Shown here piece by piece: positions 26,895-37,016 of a stretch of 64,000 nucleotides of DNA. Positions within the stretch are counted from its first letter, which is position 1. Every line of letters starts with the position of its first letter. The DNA is from CAZHFW01 sp964531675 (GTDB lineage: Bacteria > Planctomycetota > Phycisphaerae > Phycisphaerales > UBA1924). The DNA is taken from contig CAZHFW010000001.1 in NCBI GenBank assembly GCA_964531675.1, positions 124,001 through 188,000 on the forward strand, in the 5' to 3' direction. Made by a program: the position numbers and the translations under genes. The notes under the pieces were generated by a model, which was not told the origin of the DNA, ran no database searches, and was given only the letters and a program-made list of their open reading frames with translations.

Positions 26895-29800
26895 AACGCC
26901 GATTCCTCTGTCTCTCGATCGTCCTCGCCTCCGCCCTCGCAGCCCATGCGCATCCTCCCGACGCATCGGGCCATCACGACGCCTATCCCCACGCCGCCGG
27001 GGTTTCACGCAACTGGACTAACGTCCGGACCGGCGAAGTCGTCAAGGGGACCTTCCTCGCCTCGTACCCGATCGCGGGCGCAACGCGCGTGAGTATCGAG
27101 CGCGACAACGGCGACGTGGTTCTCGTCGCGATGGCCGATCTCGACGCCTCGGGCCAGGCCGAGGCGCAGAAGTACATTGCGGAGGTCGAGGCGATCAACC
27201 ACGAAGCCATCGCGGCTCCCGCGGGAGGCGTCGCGGACCGCCCGTTCCAGGCCACACCCTTCGACAAGTTCGCGCCGTTCGTCTCCACGCGCTGGGATGA
27301 TCGCTGGCTCTACGTGGAAAGCGATGGCCTCCCGCATGTCCCCGGCGCACGCGACGCCGTCACGTTGTCTCACCCGCTCATGGTCGGCATCACCGCGTGG
27401 CAGCAGCAGGTGCCCCTGGCCCAGAACTACCGGGGGAACAACGCCTGGCGACTTCCCCTCAAGCCCGAGCTTGCCGAGCGTCCGGTCTCCGCCAAGGAGC
27501 AGCTTTTCCGCGGCGCAATCGCGCTGGCCGCCAATGGCGTGCCCATCTTCAATCCCATCAAGAACGACGGCCGCACCGATACCTTGATCGCGGGCGAGCT
27601 CGATGAGTTCGGTGGGCATTGCGGCCGCGCCGACGATTACCACTACCACATCGCGCCGACCCACCTCCAGAGGTACCTGGGCAAGACCCTTCCCATCGCC
27701 TACGCGCTGGATGGCTTTCCGATCTATGGGCTCTTCGATCCCGCCGCCCGCTCCGGCGCCGATCAAGCCTGTCCGCTCGGAAGCACCGATCCGCTCGATG
27801 AACTCAATGGCCACTTCGGCGCACCTCAACAAGGCGCCGCCGCGGGCTCCCGCGGGCTTTACCACTACCACGCCAGCGCTGGCTATCCCTATCTCAACGG
27901 CGGCCTGCGCGGAAAGGTCACGGTCAAAGAGGACCAGATCGATCCCCAGCCCAGCGCTACGCCCGTCCGCGACTGGCTCCAGCCCCTCCGCGGCGCCAAG
28001 ATCACCGGGTTCAAACATGTCGGCGGGCCCGATGAACGCGCCTGGTCGCTTGAATACACCGTTGCTGGCAAAAAGGGATTCGTGAACTACCGCGTCCAGG
28101 GCGAGGGCGCGGAGGCCAAGTACCAGTTCGAATTCATCGGCACCGATGGCGTCCACCAGACTTCCGAATACACCGCCCGCGCCGGCGGCCGTCGAGGCCC
28201 GCCCGACGCGAACGGCGAACAGCGTCCGCCACGCAATGGCGACCAGAAGCCTCCCCGTGATGGACGTCGTCCCAAGCAGGATGCGCCCCGCCCCGCGACG
28301 CCGGTCGCTTCGAGTGGCTTCTCGCTCTCGAGCCCGGACGTCACCGATGGGCGCCTTGCCAAGGACTGCACCTGCGATGGCGCCAGTCGTCAGCCGGTCC
28401 TGACGTGGAACGATCCGCCCGCGGGCACCAAGGCGATCGCGATCGCCATGCACCACATCGCGCCCGATGGCGATACCCACGTCTATCTCGGAGTCGCCGA
28501 TCTGCCCGCCGCTGCGCGCAAGCTCGAGGGGCAGGGCGAGGGTGGAGTGTGGGGTGTCAATACCGTCAACCGGAAGCCGGTCTACACACCTCCGTGCTCG
28601 CAAGGTCCGGGCGACAAGACGTACACCATCTCCGTCTATGCCCTCTCAGCCCCCGCGAGTCTGGCCGCGGGGTTCACGCGTGACCAGCTCCTCGACGCGA
28701 TCAAGGACAAGACCCTCGCGACCGCTTCGATCGACGTCGTGTACGCCCGCGCGTCGAAAGACGCTCCGCCGGATCAGCCAGGCAAGGGTGGAGGCAAGCG
28801 TGGACCGCGCGCGGATCGCGATCAGCCGCCCCCGGACGCACAACCGGGCTTGCTCGCGCGCATGACGTCTTTCAAGACCGACGTCCCCGCCCACGATTCC
28901 GACGTGCTGCTCGTCCGCCCGACGGATCACTCCATCACCGTCTCCGTCATGGCTGCCGCGCCCTCCCGAGCTCAGGTGGAGTACTGGCCTTCGAACACGG
29001 CGGACCGCAAGAAGACCGCGCCGCTGGCGGTCACGCCCCGCGTCGCGACCAACATCGAAATCAACGGCCTCTCAACCGGCGCTGCGTATCAGTACCGCGT
29101 GGGGCTCACGGGCAACTCCGGAGCAGCCCAGTGGAGCGAGCCTCAGGAGTTCCGAACCCGCCCCAAGCCCGGACACGCGTTCACGTTCGTCGTGCAGGCC
29201 GACTCGCATCTGGATCAGGGCGTCGATCCCCGGGTCTACGAACAGACGCTGGCGAATATGCGCGCCGATCGCCCCGAACTCTTCATCGATCTGGGCGACA
29301 CGTTCATGACCGACAAGCGGGGCCCCGACTTCAAGTCCGCACAGGCCCAGTATGACGCCCAGCGCTGGTACTTCAGCAGGCTCTGCACCAGCACGCCCTT
29401 GTTCATGGTGCTGGGAAATCACGATGGCGAGAAAGGCTCCTCCGGCCGGGGCCCCGACGACATCGGCCCCTGGTCCTTTCTCCAGCGCACCAGCCGCTTC
29501 CCCGCCCCAGTCATCGATGGCTCGGTGTACACCGGCGCGACCGGCATCGCCGATGGGCTGGGCTCCCATCACTACGCGTTCGAATGGGGAGATGCCCTGT
29601 TCATCGTGCTCGATCCGTTCTGGCCCACGCTCGACCGCATTCGCGGCGCTGGAAACAAGGGTGGGGGAGGTCAGCCCCGCGCCGACTCGGATCCTCTCAA
29701 GCCCATCGACGCAAGTTGGGTGATGACGCTCGGACGCGATCAGTACGACTGGCTCGCGCGCACGCTCTCTTCCTCGCACGCCGCCCACCGCTTCGTCTTC

Positions 29801-30310
29801 ATCCACCACCTCGTCGGTGGTTTCGGAGGCCCCGAAGCCCGCGGAGGAGGCGATTCATCGTCCTACTTCGAATGGGGCGGACTCAACGCCGACGGCACCT
29901 CTGGCTTCGCATCCCAGCGCCCGGGCTGGCCGCTCCCGATCCATGACCTGCTCGTCAAGCACCACGTCTCCGCGGTCCTTCATGGTCACGATCACCTCTA
30001 CGTCCGCACCGAACGCGATGGCCTCGTGTATCAGTGCGTGCCCCAGCCCGGAAACCCAGTGGGCAACACGCGCAGCGCCGAGCAGTATGGCTATCGCTCA
30101 GGCGTGACCTACGGCAGCCCTGGCTACCTTCGCGTCCAGGTGACTCCCGCAGAAGCCCAGGTCCAGTTCGTCCGCACCGCGGTCGAAGGAGTCGATGCCG
30201 ACGACCGCCGGAGCCAGAAGAGACAGCCCGAGACCAACGGGCAGATCATCCACCAGTACACCCTCGTACCTCGCAGCGCAACTCCCGCCACTCCCGCCCG
30301 CAAGCCATAG
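26891..30310 (+). CDS. Four-domain exported protein: SHD1-like, YHYH, PEBP/YbhB, purple acid phosphatase-like
   Basis: 1139 residues, start ATG overlapping the upstream stop. Signal peptide to about residue 20. Residues 40-100 resemble the SHD1 domain common in planctomycetes (RNWTNVRTGEVVKGTF). Residues 130-345 are a YHYH domain, with DDYHYHIAP and GLYHYHASAGYPYLNGG. Residues 475-622 match the PEBP/YbhB fold (SGFSLSSPDV, VLTWNDPP, MHHIAPDGDTHVYL). After a Lys/Gly/Pro linker, residues 660-757 are fibronectin-like and 763-1080 a metallophosphoesterase with ADSH, LGDT, GNHD, IHHL and GHDHLY. Each domain is recognisable, but the combination is unusual. A role in extracellular phosphate or polymer turnover is a guess. 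Confidence 0.85.
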   Translation: MKRRFLCLSIVLASALAAHAHPPDASGHHDAYPHAAGVSRNWTNVRTGEVVKGTFLASYPIAGATRVSIERDNGDVVLVAMADLDASGQAEAQKYIAEVEAINHEAIAAPAGGVADRPFQATPFDKFAPFVSTRWDDRWLYVESDGLPHVPGARDAVTLSHPLMVGITAWQQQVPLAQNYRGNNAWRLPLKPELAERPVSAKEQLFRGAIALAANGVPIFNPIKNDGRTDTLIAGELDEFGGHCGRADDYHYHIAPTHLQRYLGKTLPIAYALDGFPIYGLFDPAARSGADQACPLGSTDPLDELNGHFGAPQQGAAAGSRGLYHYHASAGYPYLNGGLRGKVTVKEDQIDPQPSATPVRDWLQPLRGAKITGFKHVGGPDERAWSLEYTVAGKKGFVNYRVQGEGAEAKYQFEFIGTDGVHQTSEYTARAGGRRGPPDANGEQRPPRNGDQKPPRDGRRPKQDAPRPATPVASSGFSLSSPDVTDGRLAKDCTCDGASRQPVLTWNDPPAGTKAIAIAMHHIAPDGDTHVYLGVADLPAAARKLEGQGEGGVWGVNTVNRKPVYTPPCSQGPGDKTYTISVYALSAPASLAAGFTRDQLLDAIKDKTLATASIDVVYARASKDAPPDQPGKGGGKRGPRADRDQPPPDAQPGLLARMTSFKTDVPAHDSDVLLVRPTDHSITVSVMAAAPSRAQVEYWPSNTADRKKTAPLAVTPRVATNIEINGLSTGAAYQYRVGLTGNSGAAQWSEPQEFRTRPKPGHAFTFVVQADSHLDQGVDPRVYEQTLANMRADRPELFIDLGDTFMTDKRGPDFKSAQAQYDAQRWYFSRLCTSTPLFMVLGNHDGEKGSSGRGPDDIGPWSFLQRTSRFPAPVIDGSVYTGATGIADGLGSHHYAFEWGDALFIVLDPFWPTLDRIRGAGNKGGGGQPRADSDPLKPIDASWVMTLGRDQYDWLARTLSSSHAAHRFVFIHHLVGGFGGPEARGGGDSSSYFEWGGLNADGTSGFASQRPGWPLPIHDLLVKHHVSAVLHGHDHLYVRTERDGLVYQCVPQPGNPVGNTRSAEQYGYRSGVTYGSPGYLRVQVTPAEAQVQFVRTAVEGVDADDRRSQKRQPETNGQIIHQYTLVPRSATPATPARKP

Positions 30311-30459
30311 ATCGACCGGAAGTGCGCGGGTTGCTCTCCAGACTCGCCCCTCCCGCGATCAATGCACAGCGTTCGTAGGCCCACGCCTCTCCAAGACTTG
30401 ACGTTCCACACGAAACCGGTTCAGATGCACGCCTCGATGCGAAAGTGCTCGGAGGTGTC

Positions 30460-31269
30460 ATGCGCCTGGTCCGGTTCCATGTAGTGCTCGCCATCCTGAT
30501 CGCCGCCAGCGTTGCGCTCCTCGGAGGCTGTGCCGCCAGTTCGACGATTCTGACCAAGCCTGTGCTGGTTGCGACCAGCAGCAAGCCCGAGATCTTCCCG
30601 GAGTCCTGGCGCAAGCCTCCGATCTCGGCCTCGGGCGACGCCCTGCAACCCCGCGACACCGAGCGTGCCGCCAGGATCATGAAACGGGCGCTCGAGAAGT
30701 ACCCCGGCGCGGTGCTCGCAGCCAACCTGAAGGCCACCTACGTCCTCTCCGACCTGCGTTACAGCGGTATCCATGCCAGCGGCACCAACTCACGTGACTC
30801 CGTGTACGTTCTCATGGGCCCCGTCGCCAAGGGCTACACCGACACGCAGGTCGAAGGCACCTTCCACGCCGAGTTCTCGAGCATTCTGCTCCGCGAGCAC
30901 GCCCGAGACTTCAACGAGGCCGCCTGGATCGCGGCCAATCCCCCGACTTTCAAGTACCTCGGCGGAGGCGTTGAAGCGGTCAAGCAAGGCAAGGCGGGGC
31001 TCGCAATGACGACCGACCTCAACGAGCAGGGCTTCCTTCGCCAATACGGCCAGTCCTCGCTCGAAAACGACTTCAACGGATTCGCGGCGTCCCTCTTCTG
31101 CGGGGACCCCAAGCTCTGGAACGCCTCCGCGCAGTATCCACGGATCAAGCAGAAGCTCGAACTCACGATCGCGTTCTACTCCACCCTCGATCCGAGCCTG
31201 AACACGGCATACTTCCAGTCGCTCCGCACGCAGCGGGCCCGTATCGAGGCGGGTGCCGTCGCGCACTGA
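30460..31269 (+). CDS. Lipoprotein related to putative zinc metallopeptidases, zinc motif lost
   Basis: 269 residues from ATG 30460 (GGAGG at 30451). A lipoprotein signal ends in LLGGC with Cys24. The middle, GTFHAEFSSILLREH, occupies the place of the HExxHxxH motif (HHEFxHILH) in the substrate-import-associated metallohydrolase lipoproteins of Bacteroidetes. The following QGFLRQYGQSSLENDF and IKQKLELTIAFY segments also match that family as I remember it. The Glu138 is kept but the histidines are replaced by Ala137, Ser141 and Leu144, so it is probably not an active peptidase. A database alignment would decide this. It converges with the histidine kinase gene 13 bp away. Confidence 0.55.
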   Translation: MRLVRFHVVLAILIAASVALLGGCAASSTILTKPVLVATSSKPEIFPESWRKPPISASGDALQPRDTERAARIMKRALEKYPGAVLAANLKATYVLSDLRYSGIHASGTNSRDSVYVLMGPVAKGYTDTQVEGTFHAEFSSILLREHARDFNEAAWIAANPPTFKYLGGGVEAVKQGKAGLAMTTDLNEQGFLRQYGQSSLENDFNGFAASLFCGDPKLWNASAQYPRIKQKLELTIAFYSTLDPSLNTAYFQSLRTQRARIEAGAVAH

Positions 31270-31282
31270 GCCCGCGACAGCA

Positions 31283-34200
31283 TCACGCGGCGCGATGTGC
31301 GGACTGCGCGGGCTGACCTCGTGCGCTGGCCAGCCACCGCGCGCAGGTCTCGATGAGCGCCGCCTTCTCGATGGGCTTGGTCGCGTAGTCGTTGCACCCC
31401 GCCTGCAGGCAGCGATGCCGATCCTCCGCCATGGCGTGCGCGGTCAACGCGATGATCGGCGTTCCCACGCCCAGATCCCGGAGCGTCCGCGCCAGCGTGT
31501 AGCCATCCATCTCAGGCATCTGCATGTCCGAGAGAATCAGCTCGTAAGGCCGGCCCTCCTCGATCGCCTTCTCGATCATCCCGAGCCCGATCTTGCCGTT
31601 GTCGGCGATGTCCACGGTCGCGCCGGTCTTGCGCAGGTGGAAGGAGATCAGGCGCTGATTGTCCATGCCGTCTTCCGCGAGCAGGATTCTCGCGTCCAGC
31701 CTGGGCGCGTTGGACGCGGACTTCCCCGGTCTCTGGCCGCTCGCCTCCGTTGTGATCGCGGAGAGCTGCGACGTGAGCTCCGAGCCCGGCGCGGTGTCGA
31801 GAGGAAGTTCGAGCCTGAAAGTCGAGCCCTTCCCGGGCTCGGTCCGCACAAGCTGAACGCTCCCTCCCATCAGGATGGCCAGACGCCGGCAGATCGTGAG
31901 CCCGAGGCCAGTGCCGCCGTGCTTTCGCGTCACGCTGTTGTCGGCCTGCGCGAAGCTCTGGAAGAGCCGCGCCGCCTGCTCGGGCGTCATCCCCTCGCCC
32001 GTATCGATGATGTCGACCCGGATGACGCTCCGCTCGGGCGCATCCACGACACCCGCCTCCAGCGTGATCGAGCCGGCTTCGGTGAACTTGACCGCATTGC
32101 CCACCAGGTTCATGAGCACCTGGCGAAGTCTGGTCGGATCACCCAGCACCCGCGTCGGAAGAGGCGTCGCAAAGCGAACGCCGAGCGTGAGCCCCTTGCC
32201 CTCCGCCCGCGGACGGCAGATGCTCGCCACCTCGCCCACAAGATCGACCAGAGGCGTCTCCACCCGCTCGACCGTCATCTTCTCGGCCTCGATCTTGGAG
32301 ATATCCAGGATGTCGTTGATGATGGTGAGCAGATGCTGGCCCGCGTTGCGGATCGTGTCCAGGATCTGCGTCTTCTGCTGAGGCGACAGGACCGATGGGT
32401 TCTCCTCGCGCAGGATGTCCGCAAAGCCGAGGATCGACGTGAGGGGCGTGCGGATCTCATGGCTCATGTTCGCCAGGAACTCGCTCTTGGCCCGGCTCGA
32501 CGCCTCCGCCGCGCGCTGCGCCTCGCGGAACTCGGTCATGTCCATGCAGGCCCCGACAAGCCCCGCAAAGCTCCCCGACCGATTCCGACGTGGCGCCGCC
32601 CGCGCCACAATCCGCCGGTACACCCCGTCGGCCCGGCGGAGCCGGTACTCGTACTCGACGACCGATGTCCTCTCCGCCGCTCCCCTCAGCGCTTCATCGA
32701 CGCGCGCCAGGTCGTCCGGGTGGATGCCCTCACGCCAGCCCACGCCAATCTCCTGCTCAGCATCCCGTCCGCGGAACTCGAGCCAGGTCCGGTTGAAGTA
32801 CGTCCGCAGCCCGAACTCATCGCTGGTCCACACGAAGATCGGGGATGAATCCGCCAGGGCCTGGAACGTCGATTCGCTCTCGGCGACCCGCCGCTCGGCC
32901 TCCACGCGATCCGTGATGTCGATGGCCACGCCGCGCACGATCGTCCGCCCGTCGATCTTCTCCGGCCGCGACACGTAGTCGCTGATGTGCACCACCGCGC
33001 CCTCGGCCGCGATCATCCTGTAGTAGAGCCGATGGGCCCGGCCCGCGCCGATCTGCTCAACGCACGCCTGGGCTGTCTTCTCACGGTCATCCGGATGAAG
33101 CCTGGAGTGCCAGAAGCCCGGGCTGAGCCATTGCTCGCGCAAGTACCCGAGCCTGCTGTGGTCGAACGAGAGGAAGACAAAGCGGTCCTCCTCCACGCAG
33201 AACTCCCACGCCAGCAGGTCCGCGCCGACGATGATGCTCCTCAGCCTGGCCACGGTCCGCGCCACCGCCTCCTCGGCCTGCTTGCGGCGCGTGATGTCGT
33301 TGCGGATCGAGACGAACCGCTCGATCTCCCCCGCCTGATTCACGAACGGGGCGATGATGGAGTCCACCCAGTACAGCGAGCCGTCCTTGGCCCGGTTGCA
33401 GACCTCGCCCCTCCAGGGCTTGCCCGCGCAGATCGTCCTCCAGACGTCTACCCAGAACTCCTTGGGATGGTGCCGCGAGTTGAGCTGGCTGTGCGTGCGC
33501 CCGATGAGCTCCTCGCGCGTGTACCCCGAGATCTTGCAGAACTGCGGATTGGCGTCGATGATCCGACCCGCGCGATCCGTGATCGAGATGATCGAGTGCT
33601 GATCGAGCGTCGCGCGGAACGCGCTCACCTCGCGCAGCGCCACCTCGAGCCCGGACTTGGCCCGCGCCCCTTCCGAGGTCATGCCCCGCGCCAGCGACAC
33701 CGCCCGCTCCCGGCTCGTCAGAAGTGAAAGGCACATCACCGCGCTCAGCACGCTGAGAATCGCCCCCGAGAGACCGATCACGCCAGGCGTCGAGCGGTCG
33801 ATCGTCGCCTCGAACGCCTTGTTCGTGCTCGTCGTAATCGTCCAGGGTCGTCCCCCGATCTCCATGTGAAGCTCTTGCGTGAACCGCCGACCCGCAAAGT
33901 CCGCCGTCGTCAGCCTCCCGGGACTCGCCCCCAGGTGCTGATCCAGATCGAACAGCAGCGAGGCGTGCTCGGGCGTCGGCCCGTCGAAGACCTCGAAGTC
34001 CAGCAAGCCATCGATCGATTTGGGAATTCCCGAAAGGCTCTGGTCGAGCAGGATCGGTGCGTACACCAGTCCGATCAGCGCATCCCACCGATGCTCGGGC
34101 GTGTCGATCAGCGCCCCCGCTCGATACACCGGGAGGTAGTACAGGAAGCCCTGGCAGCCCGCGGGCTGTTGCACCAGCTCGAGCTTGGCGGAAATGGTCG

Positions 34201-34975
34201 GCTCTCCCGATCGCGCCGCCTGTTCCGCTGCGGCGCGTCGGAGCCCTTCTGAACCCACATCAAGACCCCACGCCCGCCGATTGCGATCCGCCGGATACGC
34301 GTACTTGATGACCCACATGTCCTCCCGCGACGAGAGCGCCGAGCCGGGTGACGACAAGGCCCAGGCCTGGAAGTCTGGCACCCCGTCCTGCTGTTGCTGC
34401 TCGACAAACCCCGCGAGCTCATGACGTCCGACCCGCTCGATGAACCCGAGGCCCTCCACGCCCGGGTACAGGTGGCCCAGATCCAGGCTTGCGACATACG
34501 ACTCGAACAGCCTCCGGGATGCCGGACGATCTTCGCCGTACACACCGGGCGCGCTGCGCATCGCGAACGTCACCTGGCTTGCACGGCCCACAATCTCGGC
34601 GGACAACCGCTCGGAGAGCCTTTCAAAGCGAGCACGCGACTCGCGCATCACTTCGCGGTCTGCGCCCAGGACCGCTGCTGTGCTGACGCCAAGACCAGCC
34701 AGAAGGACCATCCCCGTAAGAATGAACCGGCGCGACGACGGATGTTGTTGCATCCCGTCAATGGGCGCCTCGTGCGACTGTCGAAGCGTCCGCCGCACCA
34801 GCAGGAGAATCGGAGGCCCGCTCAGGAGCGCCAAAAGCCCCGCATCCGTGCTGGCGCTGAGCCAGGGAGGCAACCCCGCCGAGAACTCCGGCAGCAGCCA
34901 CATGACCGCCAACTCCGCGACCACAATGGTCGCGACAATCTCAACAAACAATCGCCATGGTGTGCGAGCGAGCAT
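31283..34975 (-). CDS. Hybrid sensor histidine kinase (CHASE-PAS-PAS-PAS-HisKA-HATPase-REC)
   Basis: 1230 residues. Two N-terminal membrane segments, a third near 84-104, then a CHASE-type extracytoplasmic sensor (about 140-370), a further helix (about 398-420), three PAS/PAC domains (about 450-565, 570-695, 700-820), HisKA with His839 in NMSHEIRTPL, HATPase with Asn960, DTGEGM (991) and GTGLGL (1021), and a C-terminal receiver with Asp1150 in LILSDMQMPEMDG. CHASE domains bind small extracellular ligands. The kinase phosphorylates its own receiver and presumably a separate phosphotransfer protein; no partner regulator is adjacent. It is a single-gene unit flanked by a convergent lipoprotein and the antiporter gene. 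Confidence 0.93.
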   Translation of the reverse strand: MLARTPWRLFVEIVATIVVAELAVMWLLPEFSAGLPPWLSASTDAGLLALLSGPPILLLVRRTLRQSHEAPIDGMQQHPSSRRFILTGMVLLAGLGVSTAAVLGADREVMRESRARFERLSERLSAEIVGRASQVTFAMRSAPGVYGEDRPASRRLFESYVASLDLGHLYPGVEGLGFIERVGRHELAGFVEQQQQDGVPDFQAWALSSPGSALSSREDMWVIKYAYPADRNRRAWGLDVGSEGLRRAAAEQAARSGEPTISAKLELVQQPAGCQGFLYYLPVYRAGALIDTPEHRWDALIGLVYAPILLDQSLSGIPKSIDGLLDFEVFDGPTPEHASLLFDLDQHLGASPGRLTTADFAGRRFTQELHMEIGGRPWTITTSTNKAFEATIDRSTPGVIGLSGAILSVLSAVMCLSLLTSRERAVSLARGMTSEGARAKSGLEVALREVSAFRATLDQHSIISITDRAGRIIDANPQFCKISGYTREELIGRTHSQLNSRHHPKEFWVDVWRTICAGKPWRGEVCNRAKDGSLYWVDSIIAPFVNQAGEIERFVSIRNDITRRKQAEEAVARTVARLRSIIVGADLLAWEFCVEEDRFVFLSFDHSRLGYLREQWLSPGFWHSRLHPDDREKTAQACVEQIGAGRAHRLYYRMIAAEGAVVHISDYVSRPEKIDGRTIVRGVAIDITDRVEAERRVAESESTFQALADSSPIFVWTSDEFGLRTYFNRTWLEFRGRDAEQEIGVGWREGIHPDDLARVDEALRGAAERTSVVEYEYRLRRADGVYRRIVARAAPRRNRSGSFAGLVGACMDMTEFREAQRAAEASSRAKSEFLANMSHEIRTPLTSILGFADILREENPSVLSPQQKTQILDTIRNAGQHLLTIINDILDISKIEAEKMTVERVETPLVDLVGEVASICRPRAEGKGLTLGVRFATPLPTRVLGDPTRLRQVLMNLVGNAVKFTEAGSITLEAGVVDAPERSVIRVDIIDTGEGMTPEQAARLFQSFAQADNSVTRKHGGTGLGLTICRRLAILMGGSVQLVRTEPGKGSTFRLELPLDTAPGSELTSQLSAITTEASGQRPGKSASNAPRLDARILLAEDGMDNQRLISFHLRKTGATVDIADNGKIGLGMIEKAIEEGRPYELILSDMQMPEMDGYTLARTLRDLGVGTPIIALTAHAMAEDRHRCLQAGCNDYATKPIEKAALIETCARWLASARGQPAQSAHRAA

Positions 34976-35204
34976 GGATTGCCTTTGCGTGAGAGAATGC
35001 TCTCGCGCTCATCGGCAACGCCCTCGACGGGCTGTGCGGTTGCGACGGACTGCTCCCCAAAAAAGCGGAGTCTGGGATCTCGAATAGGGCCCGAGAATGC
35101 CGGGCCCCGCACGCTCCGGCATCCACTTTTCACACGCGATCGCCTGTCATGGGGTGCGGTGTTGGAGCAGTGTCCCCGGATCGGGGCGTTGTGCATCCCG
35201 ATCA

Positions 35205-37016
35205 TCAGGCTTCCATCTTCCAGATCGTTCGCACCGCGCCCAGAAGCTTCTGGATCTCGTCATTCCCGAGCCCACGCCGCTCCAGCACCTGCCTGGCCAG
35301 CGCCAGGCCTGCCTCGCCTTCCTCGAAGATCACCCGGCTCGCCCCCGCGCTCACCAACGTCTCCCGCTCCGCCAGGTAACGCGCCCGCACCGTGATCTCC
35401 ACGTTCGGATTGAGCTCGCGCGCCGCCAGGACCACCGCGCTCCGCCCCTCCGTGTGCGGCAGCGTCACGATCAGATGCGACGCTTTCCGCACGCCCGACT
35501 GCTCCAGCACCTCCCGCCGCGTCGCGTCGCCATAGATCGCCGGTCGCCCTGACTCCGCCAGCGTGCGCACCGTCTGCACGTTCATGTCGATCACCGAAGT
35601 CTGCATTCCCGCATCACGCAGCATGGCGTCCACGAGCCGACCGACCGGACCGTACCCCACGATGACCGCCAGCGGCCGCTCTTCCGAGCTGACCATCGCT
35701 TCCGACTGCGCGTTGGCGCCTTCCGTTCGCCGCGCGTGCCTGGCGTTGAGAAGCCTGTGCAGCGCGGGCCACGCCTCGACCTTTCTCTGAATGGAGTCCA
35801 GCCCGCGGAACAGCAGCGGGTTGATCGTGATCGAGATCATCGCGGTCGCGACCAGCACGTTCATCGCCTCCTCGGGCAGAAGCCTGTGCTCCCGGGCGAC
35901 CTGCGCCAGAATGAACGAGAACTCGCCGATCTGCGCCAGACCGATCGCCACCGTCAACGCGGTTCGGGGCGGATGCCCGCACAGCGCGACAATCACCAGC
36001 GCCGCCAAGGGCTTGAACACCAGGACCACCGCCAGCCCCGCGAGCACCATCAGCGGATGGGTGATCAGGAACGACGGATCAAAGAGCATCCCCACCGAGA
36101 CGAAGAAGAGCACCGCAAAGGCGTCCCGCAAGGGCAAGGCATCCGCCGCTGCCTGATGGCTCACGGGCGACTGCGCCACCACGATCCCCGCCAAGAACGC
36201 GCCCAGCGCAACCGAGGCACCGAACACCGTCGCCGAAAGCACCGCGATCGTGATCGAGAGCACCAGCACCGTCAGCGTGAAAAGCTCCGCCGACCGAAGC
36301 TTGGCGACCTTGGTCAGAATCCAGGGCACCACCCGAGATCCGCCCAGCAGCACGATCACGCACAGCAGCCCGAGCTTCGCCAGCGCCCACGCCAGCGTCC
36401 CCAGCGCCGATCCGCTCCCAGCCTTCGCGGCCTGCTCGCTCACCCCGGGCGCGATCACGTCGGGCGCGAACATCGGGACCATGACCAGCAGCAGCACCGT
36501 CAGGATGTCCTCCACGATCAGCCAGCCCACCGCGACATGGCCATGGCTCGTGTTGAGCATCCCCCGATCCATCAAGACGCGCAGCAGCACCACGGTGCTC
36601 GCGACCGCCATCGCCATCCCCGCCATCATCCCCGAGCGCAGATCCCAACCCAGCAGATGGAACACGCCCATCGCCGCCAGAGTCGCGACCAGACTCTGCC
36701 CGATCGCGCCGGGCACCGCCACCGACCGCACCTTCCAGAGGTCCTCCAGATGGAAGTGAAGCCCGACGCCGAACATCAGCAGGATCACCCCGATCTCCGC
36801 CAGCTGCTGGGCCAGATCCACATCACCCGTGAAACCGGGCGTGTGCGGGCCGATGACCACGCCCGCCAGAAGGTACCCGACGATCGGGGAGAGCTTGAGC
36901 TTGTGCGTGATCAGCCCCAGCACCCACGCCGCTGCGAAACCCGCGGCAATCGTGGTCAGGAGCGGGAGATGCTGAACGGAGGCCGCCAGCGTCAACGTGC
37001 TTGAGAGTCCTGTCAT
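35205..37016 (-). CDS. Cation:proton antiporter with TrkA-N domain (KefB/YbaL type)
   Basis: 603 residues. The N-terminal 400 residues form about 12 membrane segments of the CPA2 family (potassium or sodium/proton exchange). After a linker the C-terminal TrkA-N domain has GYGPVGRLVDAML, the NAD(H)-binding loop that gates transport. The closest E. coli relatives are YbaL and KefB/KefC. The start ATG at 37016 gives a normal N-terminus; the frame remains open 82 codons upstream, but that part is not like the family. It likely exports K+ to balance pH or electrophile stress. It is divergent from the VOC gene. Confidence 0.9.
   Translation of the reverse strand: MTGLSSTLTLAASVQHLPLLTTIAAGFAAAWVLGLITHKLKLSPIVGYLLAGVVIGPHTPGFTGDVDLAQQLAEIGVILLMFGVGLHFHLEDLWKVRSVAVPGAIGQSLVATLAAMGVFHLLGWDLRSGMMAGMAMAVASTVVLLRVLMDRGMLNTSHGHVAVGWLIVEDILTVLLLVMVPMFAPDVIAPGVSEQAAKAGSGSALGTLAWALAKLGLLCVIVLLGGSRVVPWILTKVAKLRSAELFTLTVLVLSITIAVLSATVFGASVALGAFLAGIVVAQSPVSHQAAADALPLRDAFAVLFFVSVGMLFDPSFLITHPLMVLAGLAVVLVFKPLAALVIVALCGHPPRTALTVAIGLAQIGEFSFILAQVAREHRLLPEEAMNVLVATAMISITINPLLFRGLDSIQRKVEAWPALHRLLNARHARRTEGANAQSEAMVSSEERPLAVIVGYGPVGRLVDAMLRDAGMQTSVIDMNVQTVRTLAESGRPAIYGDATRREVLEQSGVRKASHLIVTLPHTEGRSAVVLAARELNPNVEITVRARYLAERETLVSAGASRVIFEEGEAGLALARQVLERRGLGNDEIQKLLGAVRTIWKMEA

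Noticed and set aside
27005..28603. 532-codon open frame opposite the four-domain fusion
   Set aside because: It lies wholly inside a gene with YHYH and PEBP motifs on the plus strand and shows no motif of its own.
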